Positions 23,998 to 31,848 of a stretch of 34,671 bases of DNA are shown piece after piece (positions within the stretch are counted from its first letter, which is position 1; every line of letters begins with the position of its first letter). The stretch is taken from contig CAYQQU010000059.1 of the NCBI GenBank assembly GCA_964419545.1, positions 1 to 34,671 on the forward strand. The letters run 5' to 3'. The translations under genes were made by a program, and so were the position numbers. The DNA comes from CAYQQU01 sp964419545 (GTDB lineage: Bacteria; Bacteroidota; Bacteroidia; Chitinophagales; Saprospiraceae). The notes beneath the pieces are model-generated. The model was not told the origin of the DNA and did not search any database. It saw only the letters and a list, made by a program, of their open reading frames with translations.

Positions 23998-26663
23998 TGC
24001 CAACCAGCAAACACATCATCGCCGCCTGCCTGCTCACCGGCTTTTGCGGGCTGCTGCTGCCCCAGACCGGCAGGGCGCAACACCGGCTGTCTGGCCTCGT
24101 TGTAGACCAAGCTACGGATCAGGCGCTGCCTTCTGCCAGCGTCCGGATCTGGTCCTTGCCCGGCGCCGCCATCGAAGGTTTTGCTCTCTCGGATTCCCTC
24201 GGTCGTTTCACCCTGACCACCCGCCATGCGAACCATCCTTATCTCATCATCACTTCGGCGCTCGGTTACCAAAATGACACCCTGGCGCTGGCCCCGGTTT
24301 CGAGCCCGGTGCGAATGGATACCACCATCCGTTTGCAGTTCGACAATTACCTGGAGGAAGTAGAAGTAAAAGCCTATCGCTCGGGAATCGTCGTCAACGG
24401 CGATACCGTTGCTTACGAACCTGAGGTTTTCACCGACGGCAGCGAGCGCAACCTGGAGGAGTTGCTGCGAAAACTGCCCGGTCTGAACGTCAGCGAATCG
24501 GGAGATATCAAAGTCGGCCAGCAGGAAGTCGGCCAGGTGCTGCTCGAAGGGGATCCTTTTATGAACAGCAATCGCCAGGGCATGCTTAAAGGTATCCGCG
24601 CCGCCGACATCGCCGCGGTAGAACTGATCAGCAACTATTCCGCGACTGACCTGAGAGGGGCGGAAAGTACGGCCGGCAATCCCAACCTGGCGCTCAATAT
24701 CAAGCTCGACGCCAGCGCCCACGGCCGGGCGAAAATATCCGCCAATGCCGGCCACGGCTACCGCGACGCACAACGGGGGCGCTTCTCGGGTTATTACCTG
24801 AAGAGGAACGACAAAATATTCCTCGACGTCCGGGCCAACAATACCGGCGAACGCCTCCTTTCCCTTGCCGACTACCTCCGCCTGCGCGGCGACGTATTCG
24901 CGAACGGCAGCAGCGGCCGGCAGCAAAAAATACCGGGTATCTTCCTCGATCGCAGCGACGCCACCCGCCAGCGGGGAATCTTCAGCAGCCTCAATTACAG
25001 CACCCGCCTGACCGATCAATTGCGACTCAGCGGCTACCTCTTCCACTACGGCAAACAACGACTGACCGAACGCCGCACCACCGAAGTGCTTTCACTGGCC
25101 GACATTACCAATACCTATGCTACCGAGTCGGGAGCCGATCAGCACAGCTTCGGCGGCGAAATACGCACCCTCTACACCATCTCCGATCAAACGCGACTCA
25201 AATACACGGCGCACTTTTACCTCGGCGATGAACGGCTGGAAAACGACGGCCTCGCCGTATTGAACGACCAGCCCTTCTCCGAAGCCTGGCGCCGGCGCAA
25301 CCGGTCCTTTTCGCTGCAACAAGCCGCTACCCTGACCCGCCAGTTCAGCAAGCGCCACCAATTGTCGATACAGTTGTTTCACCAGCAGCAAGGCGACGAG
25401 CAGCGGACCAGACTGGCTGCTGACCAGCCCCTGCCCTTTTCCGAGGCGCTGTTCGGCGCCCCTACAGAAACGGCGCTTCAAACCAATGAGGATGGCGCCC
25501 ACAACTTCGGCCTCCTCGCCCGGCACACCGGTGGCGGTAAACGATGGGGATGGGCGCACACGGTAGAATGGCGACGCCATCATTATCATTTGCAAACGGG
25601 CGCCATTACCCCCTACTCCGACCTACTGCCACCCGGCGAACAGAACTGGTCCAGCACCACTGCCCGCATCAATCCACGGGTGACCTTCAACCACAAGCTG
25701 GGGAATCTCAAAGGAGGCGTTTTATTGCAGTACTGGCGGACCCCCGCAGACAGGTTCCGGCCCAGGCGCTATTGGCGATTACACCCCACCTTATCGGTGC
25801 GGCTACAGAGCAAAGACCAGCTCAACCGGTTACAATTCGAACTCAATGGCGAGACCGAGCTCTCCGACTTCCTGCTCGCTCCCGGCGCTACCCGGCTCGA
25901 CCGACTCAACGCCTTTTACCAATTTTCCCGGTCCGGGCAGAACGCTTTTCCCACGCTGGCGCTCTCCCTACTCTATTCTCGCTTCGATCCTCTGGCCGGT
26001 TCCACCTTGTTCTTGTTTTCCCGCTTCAATCGCAACCGGTCGGTCATCGACCGCCCGGAATTCCAGCCCCGGTATGTCGCCAACGAACAGGTGCTGACCC
26101 CGCACCAGAACCTCCTGATGAACGGTGCGCTATTTGACAAAAAGCTGTACGAACTGGGCCTTGGTCTGCGGACGAACATCCTGACCGCTTTTCAGGACCG
26201 TTACGCCTACACGGGGGAGGCCGCCGTGCGCAACCGGGACGCGATCATCACCACCGGGCTTTCCGTGTTTACGGTGCGCGATTCGGCTTTCAACATTCAA
26301 TTCGACGGACGGTACCGGTTCGGCATCTATCGGATGGGAGAAAATACGCTGCGCGGTCAGGAATGGCAATCAGCGGTGGTGCTCAGCGGCTTTGCCGCCG
26401 GCCGGCGCTTCATCTGGCGGGCCGGCCTGACCCATGTATACGAAGCCCAGGCCGGCGCCATCATCCGTTATTACAACCTCAACGGCCGACTGACCTACCA
26501 GCCCCGTGGCCGCGACTGGTCGCTCGCGCTGGTATGGAACGACCTGCTCAACCTGAATAATCCCCGCCGCCTTTCGTTCCAACGCACCGCCACCGCCCTG
26601 GTTACCAACCAGTATGCGTTGTTTCCGGGTTTCATTACCCTTAATGGTTCCTTTCAGTTGTAG
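23997..26663 (+). CDS. TonB-dependent-receptor-like outer-membrane protein with CarboxypepD_reg domain
   Basis: This 888-aa protein has a signal peptide (to about residue 28, TGRAQ). A carboxypeptidase-regulatory-like domain (HRLSGLVVDQATDQALPSA) covers about 29-110. A plug-like region follows (NLEELLRKLPGLNVSESGDI, GDPFMNSNRQGMLKGIRA), then a long beta-barrel ending in FITLNGSFQL. No clear TonB box was seen. It belongs to the outer-membrane beta-barrel group paired with GLPGLI proteins in Bacteroidota. The ligand is unknown. The chosen ATG at 23997 overlaps the preceding stop; a TTG three bases upstream is not needed. Confidence 0.9.
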   Translation: MPTSKHIIAACLLTGFCGLLLPQTGRAQHRLSGLVVDQATDQALPSASVRIWSLPGAAIEGFALSDSLGRFTLTTRHANHPYLIITSALGYQNDTLALAPVSSPVRMDTTIRLQFDNYLEEVEVKAYRSGIVVNGDTVAYEPEVFTDGSERNLEELLRKLPGLNVSESGDIKVGQQEVGQVLLEGDPFMNSNRQGMLKGIRAADIAAVELISNYSATDLRGAESTAGNPNLALNIKLDASAHGRAKISANAGHGYRDAQRGRFSGYYLKRNDKIFLDVRANNTGERLLSLADYLRLRGDVFANGSSGRQQKIPGIFLDRSDATRQRGIFSSLNYSTRLTDQLRLSGYLFHYGKQRLTERRTTEVLSLADITNTYATESGADQHSFGGEIRTLYTISDQTRLKYTAHFYLGDERLENDGLAVLNDQPFSEAWRRRNRSFSLQQAATLTRQFSKRHQLSIQLFHQQQGDEQRTRLAADQPLPFSEALFGAPTETALQTNEDGAHNFGLLARHTGGGKRWGWAHTVEWRRHHYHLQTGAITPYSDLLPPGEQNWSSTTARINPRVTFNHKLGNLKGGVLLQYWRTPADRFRPRRYWRLHPTLSVRLQSKDQLNRLQFELNGETELSDFLLAPGATRLDRLNAFYQFSRSGQNAFPTLALSLLYSRFDPLAGSTLFLFSRFNRNRSVIDRPEFQPRYVANEQVLTPHQNLLMNGALFDKKLYELGLGLRTNILTAFQDRYAYTGEAAVRNRDAIITTGLSVFTVRDSAFNIQFDGRYRFGIYRMGENTLRGQEWQSAVVLSGFAAGRRFIWRAGLTHVYEAQAGAIIRYYNLNGRLTYQPRGRDWSLALVWNDLLNLNNPRRLSFQRTATALVTNQYALFPGFITLNGSFQL

Positions 26664-26705
26664 TGGCCGGGTAGCGCCGGACTTTAGTGCCGATCAAAAG
26701 CCGCC

Positions 26706-26843
26706 AAACCCTTATTCATGGATTGATCTATTGCCGCTCGCCATTCTCGCGTTTGCTCGTTGAGCGAAACCCACCGTGTCGCCCTCCTGTGCGAACGCAA
26801 GCCTGACATCCGTTATGACGAAGAACTCATGAAAATCCGGTTC
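26706..26843. repeat. 138-bp inverted-repeat element, relative of 4221-4295
   Basis: The left end AACCCTTATTCATGG and the right end (complement GAACCGGATTTTCATGAG) are imperfect inverted repeats. The right part, ATGACGAAGAACTCATG, is the inverse of the GGGTTCTTCGTCATGATG stretch at 4238-4256. Inside lie GCTCG/CGAGC and GCGTTTGCTC/GAGCGAAAC inverted repeats. The interval 26664-27015 holds no gene and becomes AT-rich from 26860, where the toxin promoter should lie (AATAAAATTTGC near 26900). Confidence 0.6.
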
Positions 26844-27015
26844 AACTCAAATTTCACCTTTTAAAGCAAGTGAAGCCCAAAAAAACCGAAAATCAATAAA
26901 ATTTGCAAAACTAGAAAGAAGTTCATAAATTATGGCCGAAAAAAATACCCTAAAAACTGAAGGACCCAAAACCTTTGAGCCGTAATCCATTTTTGGCAAA
27001 AAAAAATCACATAAC

Positions 27016-27501
27016 ATGCCAACTACCGCTCAGAACACCTTCCCTTTGGGTCGCGTCATCACCCTTTTGGTTTTACTGCTCGGGCTGGGCCTGATAGTGC
27101 TCCACCGGCCTTCCGCACCGGCGCCCCCGGTATCGTCACCACTGGCCCGCGCCTCGCCGCCGCCGGAAATCGCCGTCGAGCTCACGGAGCAACAACTGGC
27201 GGAAATCACCGAAGCCTACGAATCGGGCTTCGACCATCCCGATCCGGACGGTCAGGACCCCTGCCGCCGCCTCCGGCTTTTGCCCCATAAAAAGCTGTCT
27301 ACCTGGCGCAAGCAATTCCAGCGCCGCGGCTTCACCATGCAAAAGGTCAGGGACATGCTCCGCTACGGCCGGCGGGAAGTACACCGCCATCCCGGCAAAA
27401 GCGTATCGCATACCCGGGTTTACGACCAGAAGGGCAACTGGATCGTGGTAGACTTCGTAGATTGCATCATTTGGCAGATTGCCCCGTACAATTTCAAATA
27501 A
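27016..27501 (+). CDS. Membrane-anchored toxin with colicin-E5-like RNase domain
   Basis: This 161-aa protein has an N-terminal transmembrane segment or uncleaved signal (residues 11-29, LGRVITLLVLLLGLGLIVL), a Pro/Ala-rich linker (31-52), and an acidic Cys-containing stretch. The C-terminal domain from about 95 has the pattern RRGFTMQKVRDMLRYG, VSHTRVYDQKGNWIVVDFVD and IIWQIAPY. The order helix with RGFT, then short strands ending in a V.QI-like strand, resembles colicin E5 and related BECR-fold RNases of polymorphic toxins. Specific cleavage, such as of tRNA, is inferred only. A small gene starts 12 bp after it. Confidence in the toxin class is moderate, in the architecture high. Confidence 0.62.
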   Translation: MPTTAQNTFPLGRVITLLVLLLGLGLIVLHRPSAPAPPVSSPLARASPPPEIAVELTEQQLAEITEAYESGFDHPDPDGQDPCRRLRLLPHKKLSTWRKQFQRRGFTMQKVRDMLRYGRREVHRHPGKSVSHTRVYDQKGNWIVVDFVDCIIWQIAPYNFK

Positions 27502-27513
27502 GCAAAAAAGATT

Positions 27514-27771
27514 ATGGAAATCGGAACGGAAATGACGATATACGTCAGGGCGCTCTCCAACAACCAATGGTTCGGCGCCTGGGCGCCCGTGACCGCCCGC
27601 CTGGAATGGCGCCACCCCTCCGGACAAGCCGCGCTCTTTACCCTCACTCAGACCGGACTGGATGAAGAGGATGAGTATGAATTTTATCAACGGGGCGCCT
27701 TGCTGCTGACGGTACTGGAGGAAGGCGATTTCAGGGCCCGGACAGGGATGAGCGTAAAGGGGGATTTATGA
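27514..27771 (+). CDS. Probable immunity protein for the colicin-E5-like toxin
   Basis: This 85-aa soluble, acidic protein begins 12 bp after the toxin stop. Segments include MTIYVRALSNNQWFGAWAPV, RLEWRHPSG, FTLTQTGLDEEDEYEFY and LLTVLEEGDFRA, which suggest a small beta-rich fold with acidic loops that could cover a basic RNase active site. I do not recognise the family. The assignment rests on position, size and charge. It might instead be an inner chaperone of the toxin. Confidence 0.55.
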   Translation: MEIGTEMTIYVRALSNNQWFGAWAPVTARLEWRHPSGQAALFTLTQTGLDEEDEYEFYQRGALLLTVLEEGDFRARTGMSVKGDL

Positions 27772-28011
27772 ACTTTTTGCGCGGGGAAGCTTTACGGGTT
27801 AAAAGGGGCTTTTTCTCCTACTCTTCGGCTTTTTATCGTCGCATGGCGCTGCTATCCTTCTCAAAAAAGCCTGAGATTGGAACAAAAATCGCTCCTTTTT
27901 CCCCCAACGGCATACTTTCCGCAACCGAAAGACCAAGGACGTTCGTGTTGATTTGGAAGTTTGGAGCGGGATCGCTTTTGTAACCTTCGTTTGCTTAATT
28001 TTGGTCATCTT
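27772..28011. other. Intergenic stretch with repeat-like sequence
   Basis: No gene is supported. The inverse of ATAGCAGCGC (27846-27855) and GTTTGGAGCGGG at 27960-27970 echo the 22303-22466 and 3695-4000 elements. TTG at 27978 and TAATTTTG at 27996-28003 resemble a promoter with a short (15-nt) spacer, but the next start codon is only 8 nt further on. Confidence 0.35.
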
Positions 28012-28476
28012 ATGGAAAATCCTATAACGCTCCTGTATCCTGCTTTCCTTTCCGACAACGAGGTCTACCGGGAAGTTGAACAGTTCTGGCGCCGACAATT
28101 TGATCAGCTTGCCCTCCCCTATCAACCATTTTACACCAAAACGACGGCCACAGGCCGACCGCTCAATGATGCGAACCCCATCTTCGACGCCTACTTCCCG
28201 GCTTTGCACAAACTGGTGCGCGTGATCCAGTTTATTCCCGAATCCGGTGATCTTTTGCTGACCGGATGGCTCGACGAAGCCCCAGTCCTGAAAATGCCCC
28301 CCGAAAAGCGACCCGTTCCCGACAAACCAGAAGACCGGAAACGGCCCGTCCCCGAACTGGTCCTCTCCCTGGCGCTTACCCTGGAGACGGCCCAGCAGGC
28401 AATAACGCTTTTGCAAAAATGGATTCTGGAAGACCTGGAACAAACGGAAATGGAAAAATTATTGCAGGAGATATGA
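28012..28476 (+). CDS. Unknown protein, first of a tandem paralogous pair (possible immunity)
   Basis: This 154-aa soluble protein has no signal. It shares a backbone with the next gene: FWRR, DANPIFDAYFP, VRVIQ.IPE, WLDEAP, PELVLSLALTLET, LLQKWILEDLE. The middle insertion MPPEKRPVPDKPEDRKRPVP is absent from the second copy. The family was not recognised. Tandem soluble paralogues in a toxin island are often orphan immunity proteins, and this is inferred here. The start ATG at 28012 was chosen over an in-frame TTG at 27961. Its stop is embedded in an ATGA overlap with the next start. Confidence 0.7.
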   Translation: MENPITLLYPAFLSDNEVYREVEQFWRRQFDQLALPYQPFYTKTTATGRPLNDANPIFDAYFPALHKLVRVIQFIPESGDLLLTGWLDEAPVLKMPPEKRPVPDKPEDRKRPVPELVLSLALTLETAQQAITLLQKWILEDLEQTEMEKLLQEI

Positions 28477-28904
28477 CATCATCCTATCGCTACCCTACTT
28501 TAATGACCGACAAGCGGATCTACAACCTCGCACAGGCCTTTTGGCGCCGAAAACTATCCGCTTTCGCCGGAAATTACGGCCTGACTTACCAATCCTATCT
28601 CAACCCCGACAACGGTAAAGGTCAGAAGGAGTACGACGCCAACCCCATCTTCGACGCCTACTTCCCGGACCGAAAAAAAGCGGTGCGGATCATTCAGGAT
28701 GAACCGGAGCTTGGTGCGCCAGACCTCGCCGCCTGGCTCGATGATAGTGACGGCATACCCGAATTGGTCATCGCCCTTTCCCTGTCCCGGGAAACGGAAC
28801 AAACGGTTTTGACCCTCCTCGAAAAATGGATCGGGGAAGATTGGGAAACGGTGAAAATGAAAACCTGGTTGGAGCGGTTTGTTGAGGAGCAGGAAACAAA
28901 ATAG
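28473..28904 (+). CDS. Unknown protein, second of the tandem paralogous pair
   Basis: This 143-aa protein begins at ATG 28473, overlapping the previous stop by ATGA. It repeats the pattern of its neighbour (FWRRKLSAFAGNYGLTYQSY, YDANPIFDAYFPDRKKAVRI, WLDDSDGIPELVIALSLSRE, LLEKWIGEDW). Its last residues, FVEEQETK, and the DNA after them are the same as the end of the 99-aa gene at 31467-31766, though the rest of that protein is unrelated. That points to recombination at the 3' end. The function is unknown; immunity is possible. Confidence 0.7.
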   Translation: MTSSYRYPTLMTDKRIYNLAQAFWRRKLSAFAGNYGLTYQSYLNPDNGKGQKEYDANPIFDAYFPDRKKAVRIIQDEPELGAPDLAAWLDDSDGIPELVIALSLSRETEQTVLTLLEKWIGEDWETVKMKTWLERFVEEQETK

Positions 28905-28956
28905 AAACCCAAGCCTAACGGTCATTTAAAAGGTATGTGCTTTTGACCCTCAAGAT
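28876..28956. repeat. 81-bp direct repeat at gene 3' ends (copy 1)
   Basis: 28876-28956 matches 31738-31818 with about four mismatches. Both copies hold the last codons (FVEEQETK) of otherwise unrelated genes and a hairpin, GGTCA..AAAAG / CTTTTGACC, about 28920-28948, which may act as terminator. Confidence 0.88.
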
Positions 28957-29073
28957 AGATACCTATTAATCAAAGGATGGCGTATCACGACTGTTCAACC
29001 TAGCTTCCCGGATTTGCTCCGCCAAGTCTTCATTAACAACCAGCTTTTACTGATTAAAATATTCCCATCTTTT
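28957..29073 (-). pseudogene. Short coding relic, minus strand
   Basis: Between stops the minus strand reads KLVVNEDLAEQIREARL, which has the look of the end of a small helical antitoxin-like protein, but no start or longer frame exists. This is a weak observation. Confidence 0.2.
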
Positions 29074-29403
29074 TCAACCTTCCGGCGCCGACACCACCTT
29101 AACCACCACCGCCTGATCTTCCACCGCCCGCGAATACTCCTCCCGGCAGGCATATAACACCCCATTCTGCATGATCAGCCCATACGTTCCCGCCGGCAGG
29201 TTTAGCGCCGAAAGGTCTAAATGGATCACCGCTTCCCAGTCTAACACTAGGGTGGTGAAGGCTTCCGCAATTCCATGCGCATAGCCATAACCGGTAATTA
29301 TAGCACTGGTTTCCGTTACCGCCAGCTGCATCTCCACCCAGGTGTTGATGAGGACGTAGAGGCTGGGGGCTTCGAGTTGTAGGGTTTGGAAAGTAAAGGT
29401 CAT
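29074..29403 (-). CDS. 109-aa family associated with toxin cassettes (copy A)
   Basis: This 109-aa protein has no signal peptide. It reads as a strand-rich domain: FTFQTLQLEAPSLYVLINTW, ETSAIITGYGYAHGIAEAF, WEAVIHLDLSALNLPAGTYG, LIMQNGVLYAC, EDQAVVVKVV. It is the same as copy B at 32763-33092 except for the second and last residues. It is divergently placed 222 bp upstream of the barnase-like toxin. I do not recognise the family. Possible roles are regulator, toxin adaptor or chaperone, or immunity for a lost toxin. The AT-rich gap after it (29404-29625) should hold both divergent promoters. Confidence 0.75.
   Translation of the reverse strand: MTFTFQTLQLEAPSLYVLINTWVEMQLAVTETSAIITGYGYAHGIAEAFTTLVLDWEAVIHLDLSALNLPAGTYGLIMQNGVLYACREEYSRAVEDQAVVVKVVSAPEG
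29079..29397. repeat. 319-bp identical direct repeat (copy A; copy B 32768-33086)
   Basis: Reading both copies side by side I found no mismatch over 319 bp, and the flanks differ at once on both sides. The copies are in the same orientation, 3689 bp apart, and enclose two toxin/partner pairs. Confidence 0.92.
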
Positions 29404-29625
29404 AATTGCCGAAAATTAAGATTTGAACACATTAAAAACTAAATCAAATAAAAAAATCAATTTAAACTGAAAATTAATTTCGCAAAATTAATCAAAAGCA
29501 TTAATTTTACAGCAAAACAGGTTTAACACCTAAAAACCCAAAGCCTTTTTAGACGAAACTTGATACAATCAAGTTGAAACAACGCCAACTAATATTGTAG
29601 GTTTCCAAAATTCAACACAGCCACT

Positions 29626-30081
29626 ATGAAAAAGTCGATAGGGCTGGAGGCAGAAAGGCTTGGGCTCTTTTCTTTAATGATTCTGGCTTTTACCCTCTTG
29701 CTATTAACGAGCTACCGGTCGTGCACACCCGGAAGCGGCGGAAATTACAGGGAGAGCTCCCCCCCAAAGCCACCGCCGGGCAGTAAAGTAGGGGGAGTTG
29801 TAGCAATGCTGACAGTTAAGCAGGCCCCCCGGCATGTCCGTCGAATAATCCGATACCTAAAGAGCGCCCGCCATTTAAATCCACCTACTGGCTATAAAGG
29901 TGGACGGATATTCCGCAACCGGGAAGGCATTTTACCACGGGGTAAAACGTACTACGAATATGATGTCCACCCTCTGCGTCCAGGCGTTTCCCGTGGCTCG
30001 GAGCGGCTGGTTGTCGATCAGCATAAACGCCGGTTCTACTATACCCGAGACCATTATCGCACCTCCGTACAAATTGAATGA
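29626..30081 (+). CDS. Membrane-anchored barnase/RNase-Sa-like ribonuclease toxin
   Basis: This 151-aa protein has an N-terminal hydrophobic segment at residues 12-29 (LGLFSLMILAFTLLLLTS) followed by YRSC, a possible but non-canonical lipobox. A proline-rich linker (46-53) precedes a microbial RNase domain of the N1/T1/barnase superfamily at about 66-151. The family pattern is clear: GGRIFRNREGILP, YYEYDV with catalytic Glu111, GSERLV with Arg127, and YYTRDHYRTSVQIE with catalytic His143. The spacing Glu-16-Arg-16-His is close to that of RNase Sa. It should cleave RNA after guanine. The barstar-like gene starts two bases after its stop. Confidence 0.9.
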   Translation: MKKSIGLEAERLGLFSLMILAFTLLLLTSYRSCTPGSGGNYRESSPPKPPPGSKVGGVVAMLTVKQAPRHVRRIIRYLKSARHLNPPTGYKGGRIFRNREGILPRGKTYYEYDVHPLRPGVSRGSERLVVDQHKRRFYYTRDHYRTSVQIE

Positions 30082-30082
30082 C

Positions 30083-30310
30083 ATGCGTAAATCCGACTTC
30101 CTCCAACTCCTCGGCCAAGCCTATGCCTTTCCGGACTACTACGCCCAAAATCTCGACTCCGCCGATGAGATCCTGGAAGACCGAAAGGAGGCGGAAGAAA
30201 CAAAAAGGCTTTCGCTCCGGCCGCTTTTTGAAGCTTTGCTTCGGGAAGAACCCGCCGAGGAACGGGCAAAGATCTGGGCGTTGATCCGGGATCATTTCGG
30301 GGTCGTATAA
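30083..30310 (+). CDS. Barstar-like immunity protein
   Basis: This 75-aa acidic, soluble protein starts at ATG 30083, directly after the toxin stop (30079-30081), so the two are surely co-translated. The segment QAYAFPDYYAQNLDSADEIL corresponds to the barstar pattern of Pro-x-x-Tyr-x-x-Asn-x-Asp-x-x-x-(D/E), the helix that plugs the barnase active site. The protein is shorter than barstar (about 90 aa) and its C-terminal half (LFEALLREEPAEERAKIWA) is more helical than usual. Role: inhibitor of the preceding RNase in the producing cell. Confidence 0.82.
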   Translation: MRKSDFLQLLGQAYAFPDYYAQNLDSADEILEDRKEAEETKRLSLRPLFEALLREEPAEERAKIWALIRDHFGVV

Positions 30311-30403
30311 GGAACTCACGCCTATTCGTGGTCAGCATTGCGGTGTCATTGTTCGGGAGTGGTCGAACGACTTTCCACGGCGTGATCACCACTTCCGACC
30401 CGG

Positions 30404-30497
30404 TCACCGCCGGCTGCCTCTCCGCTCAGGTGTTGATGAGGGCGTAGCGGCTGGGGGCTTCGAGTTGTAGGGTTTGGGAAGTGACCTTTATGGCCAT
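30404..30497 (-). pseudogene. Truncated remnant of the 109-aa family
   Basis: From ATG 30497 the minus strand reads MAIKVTSQTLQLEAPSRYAL and INT, then TGA. The DNA at 30427-30481 matches the start of the identical repeat copies with a few changes. The rest of the gene is gone or scrambled. Its position, divergent and 134 bp upstream of the papain-fold toxin, is the same as that of the intact copies relative to their toxins. Confidence 0.78.
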
Positions 30498-30551
30498 TTT
30501 TTAAGTTTTAAATCAAATAAACCGGATTAAGATCGATTTAATTAAAAAAGC

Positions 30552-30581
30552 TTGACTATTTCAATTAATAATATAAATTTG
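30552..30581 (+). promoter_or_regulatory. Bacteroidota-type promoter for the papain-fold toxin
   Basis: TTG at 30552-30554, a 19-nt spacer and TAAATTTG at 30574-30581 fit the consensus exactly. The ATG at 30632 follows with a leader of about 45 nt. Similar AT-rich blocks lie upstream of the other toxins. Confidence 0.6.
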
Positions 30582-30631
30582 CAGAATAAAAATCCAGCAA
30601 AAAATGATCCACTCAGTATATTTCCTGCGCT

Positions 30632-31462
30632 ATGAATAAGAAGTTAATCAGCAAATACCTATTCGGACTACTACTCATGATCTTACCTGCCGCCCTCGCC
30701 AAAACCACACAGGGCGCTCCGGAGGATCCATTTCTTGGGACCTACGAACAGTTTTCTAAAGCGTTTGATGAACAGTTAAGTCATTATCAGAATGGACCGC
30801 TTGCAGACTACTGCTGCGATCCGCTTGATAGGCTCCCGCCGGTCAGGGCCATATTGGGAGGAACAATCAGAGCCGGTTACGAACAGCTGAAGTATAGCAT
30901 ATGGCGAAACACCCAAATCGTTTTCAGAAATGTCCCACCTGATCAAATCCCTTATCGACGTTATTTTCTCCAAGAGGACGAATGGGGTAAACAATATGCT
31001 ATCGCCTACAAAGAATACGCAACCGAACCCTCCACTACCGTGCGGCTCACGGATAATACCCTGGCGGGGCTAGACCTATCGGTTATTGTACCGGTTTCGG
31101 GAACCGTTGGAACAATGATGGCCAAAACCCCCAACCTCTTCGTCTCCGACCTGATCAAAAACATTACGCGGAACTTTGGTAACTTAGCATGTTTCGAGTG
31201 TGCCGCCCAGGTGGTAAAAAACTTGCAAAAACAAGGAATCTCCGGTGAGGTGATCACCCTGGAAGCCAATACTACAAGGCGGGGCTTCATTTTTAGCCAA
31301 ACTGCGAATAAAGTGATTTCTCAAAATGGCCGACACCGCGCCGTATTGGTTGAAGGCATGGTATATGACAATATTCACAAAAGTGGTATCCCTTTTGAAA
31401 AATGGTTACGTGATTTCGAGGTGCTTGGTGGTTTCAAAAAACTGAAAAAAGTAAAATTCTAA
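30632..31462 (+). CDS. Secreted papain-fold toxin (Tox-PL-2-like)
   Basis: This 276-aa protein has a signal peptide (residues 1-23, LPAALA). A middle region of about 150 residues has no recognised fold but contains a Cys pair (ADYCCDPL). The C-terminal domain from about 180 matches the papain-fold polymorphic toxin type: NLACFECAAQVVKNLQKQGI with Cys187/Cys190, ISQNGRHRAVLVEGMVYDNI with His235 and Asp246, and SGIPFEKWLRDF at the end. Cys-His-Asp would form the thiol-protease-like triad; the real substrate of this family is not known. The hydrophobic segment VIVPVSGTVGTM (151-162) may be buried. A 99-aa gene follows 4 bp after the stop. Confidence 0.82.
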   Translation: MNKKLISKYLFGLLLMILPAALAKTTQGAPEDPFLGTYEQFSKAFDEQLSHYQNGPLADYCCDPLDRLPPVRAILGGTIRAGYEQLKYSIWRNTQIVFRNVPPDQIPYRRYFLQEDEWGKQYAIAYKEYATEPSTTVRLTDNTLAGLDLSVIVPVSGTVGTMMAKTPNLFVSDLIKNITRNFGNLACFECAAQVVKNLQKQGISGEVITLEANTTRRGFIFSQTANKVISQNGRHRAVLVEGMVYDNIHKSGIPFEKWLRDFEVLGGFKKLKKVKF

Positions 31463-31466
31463 ACCT

Positions 31467-31766
31467 TTGGATTCTGTAAAACAATTGATCTTCGCTATCC
31501 AAAAACAACCGGAGCTATACGTCGGCTCCCGGTCCCTCCCCCTCGTCGAAGCCTTCATCAACGGCTGGCTGCACCGGGATGAACAAAACGTGGCGGACGC
31601 CGACCTGCTCGGCGATTTTCAGGCTTATATCCAACGCCGGTTCCAGGTAAATAGCGCACAATCCTGGGCGGCGATTATCCGGTTTTATTCAAATGATGAA
31701 CGGGAAGCGCTGGAGCGTTTTTTTGAAGAGTTTGAGGGGTTTGTTGAGGAGCAGGAAACAAAATAG
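31467..31766 (+). CDS. Probable immunity protein of the papain-fold toxin, TTG start
   Basis: This 99-aa soluble protein follows the toxin by 4 bp. The frame contains no ATG or Met codon at all, so initiation must use TTG at 31467 (or TTG at 31482). The segment QLIFAIQKQPELYVGSRSLPLVEAFINGW resembles the pattern I...RP.mYlG..SL..L.aFi.Gy of small proteins found next to toxins. The middle, QSWAAIIRFYSNDEREALERFF, is helical. The last eight residues and the 3' DNA are a duplicate of the end of the gene at 28473-28904, suggesting a recombinant 3' end. Confidence 0.65.
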   Translation: MDSVKQLIFAIQKQPELYVGSRSLPLVEAFINGWLHRDEQNVADADLLGDFQAYIQRRFQVNSAQSWAAIIRFYSNDEREALERFFEEFEGFVEEQETK

Positions 31767-31818
31767 AAACCCAAGCCTAACGGTCATTTAAAGGGTATGT
31801 GCTTTTGACCCACAAGAT
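31738..31818. repeat. 81-bp direct repeat at gene 3' ends (copy 2)
   Basis: This matches 28876-28956. After it the sequence runs almost directly into the duplicated start of the immunity-like gene relic at 31849. Confidence 0.88.
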
Positions 31819-31848
31819 TCGTAATCTTCATAAAACCACCACAAGCCC

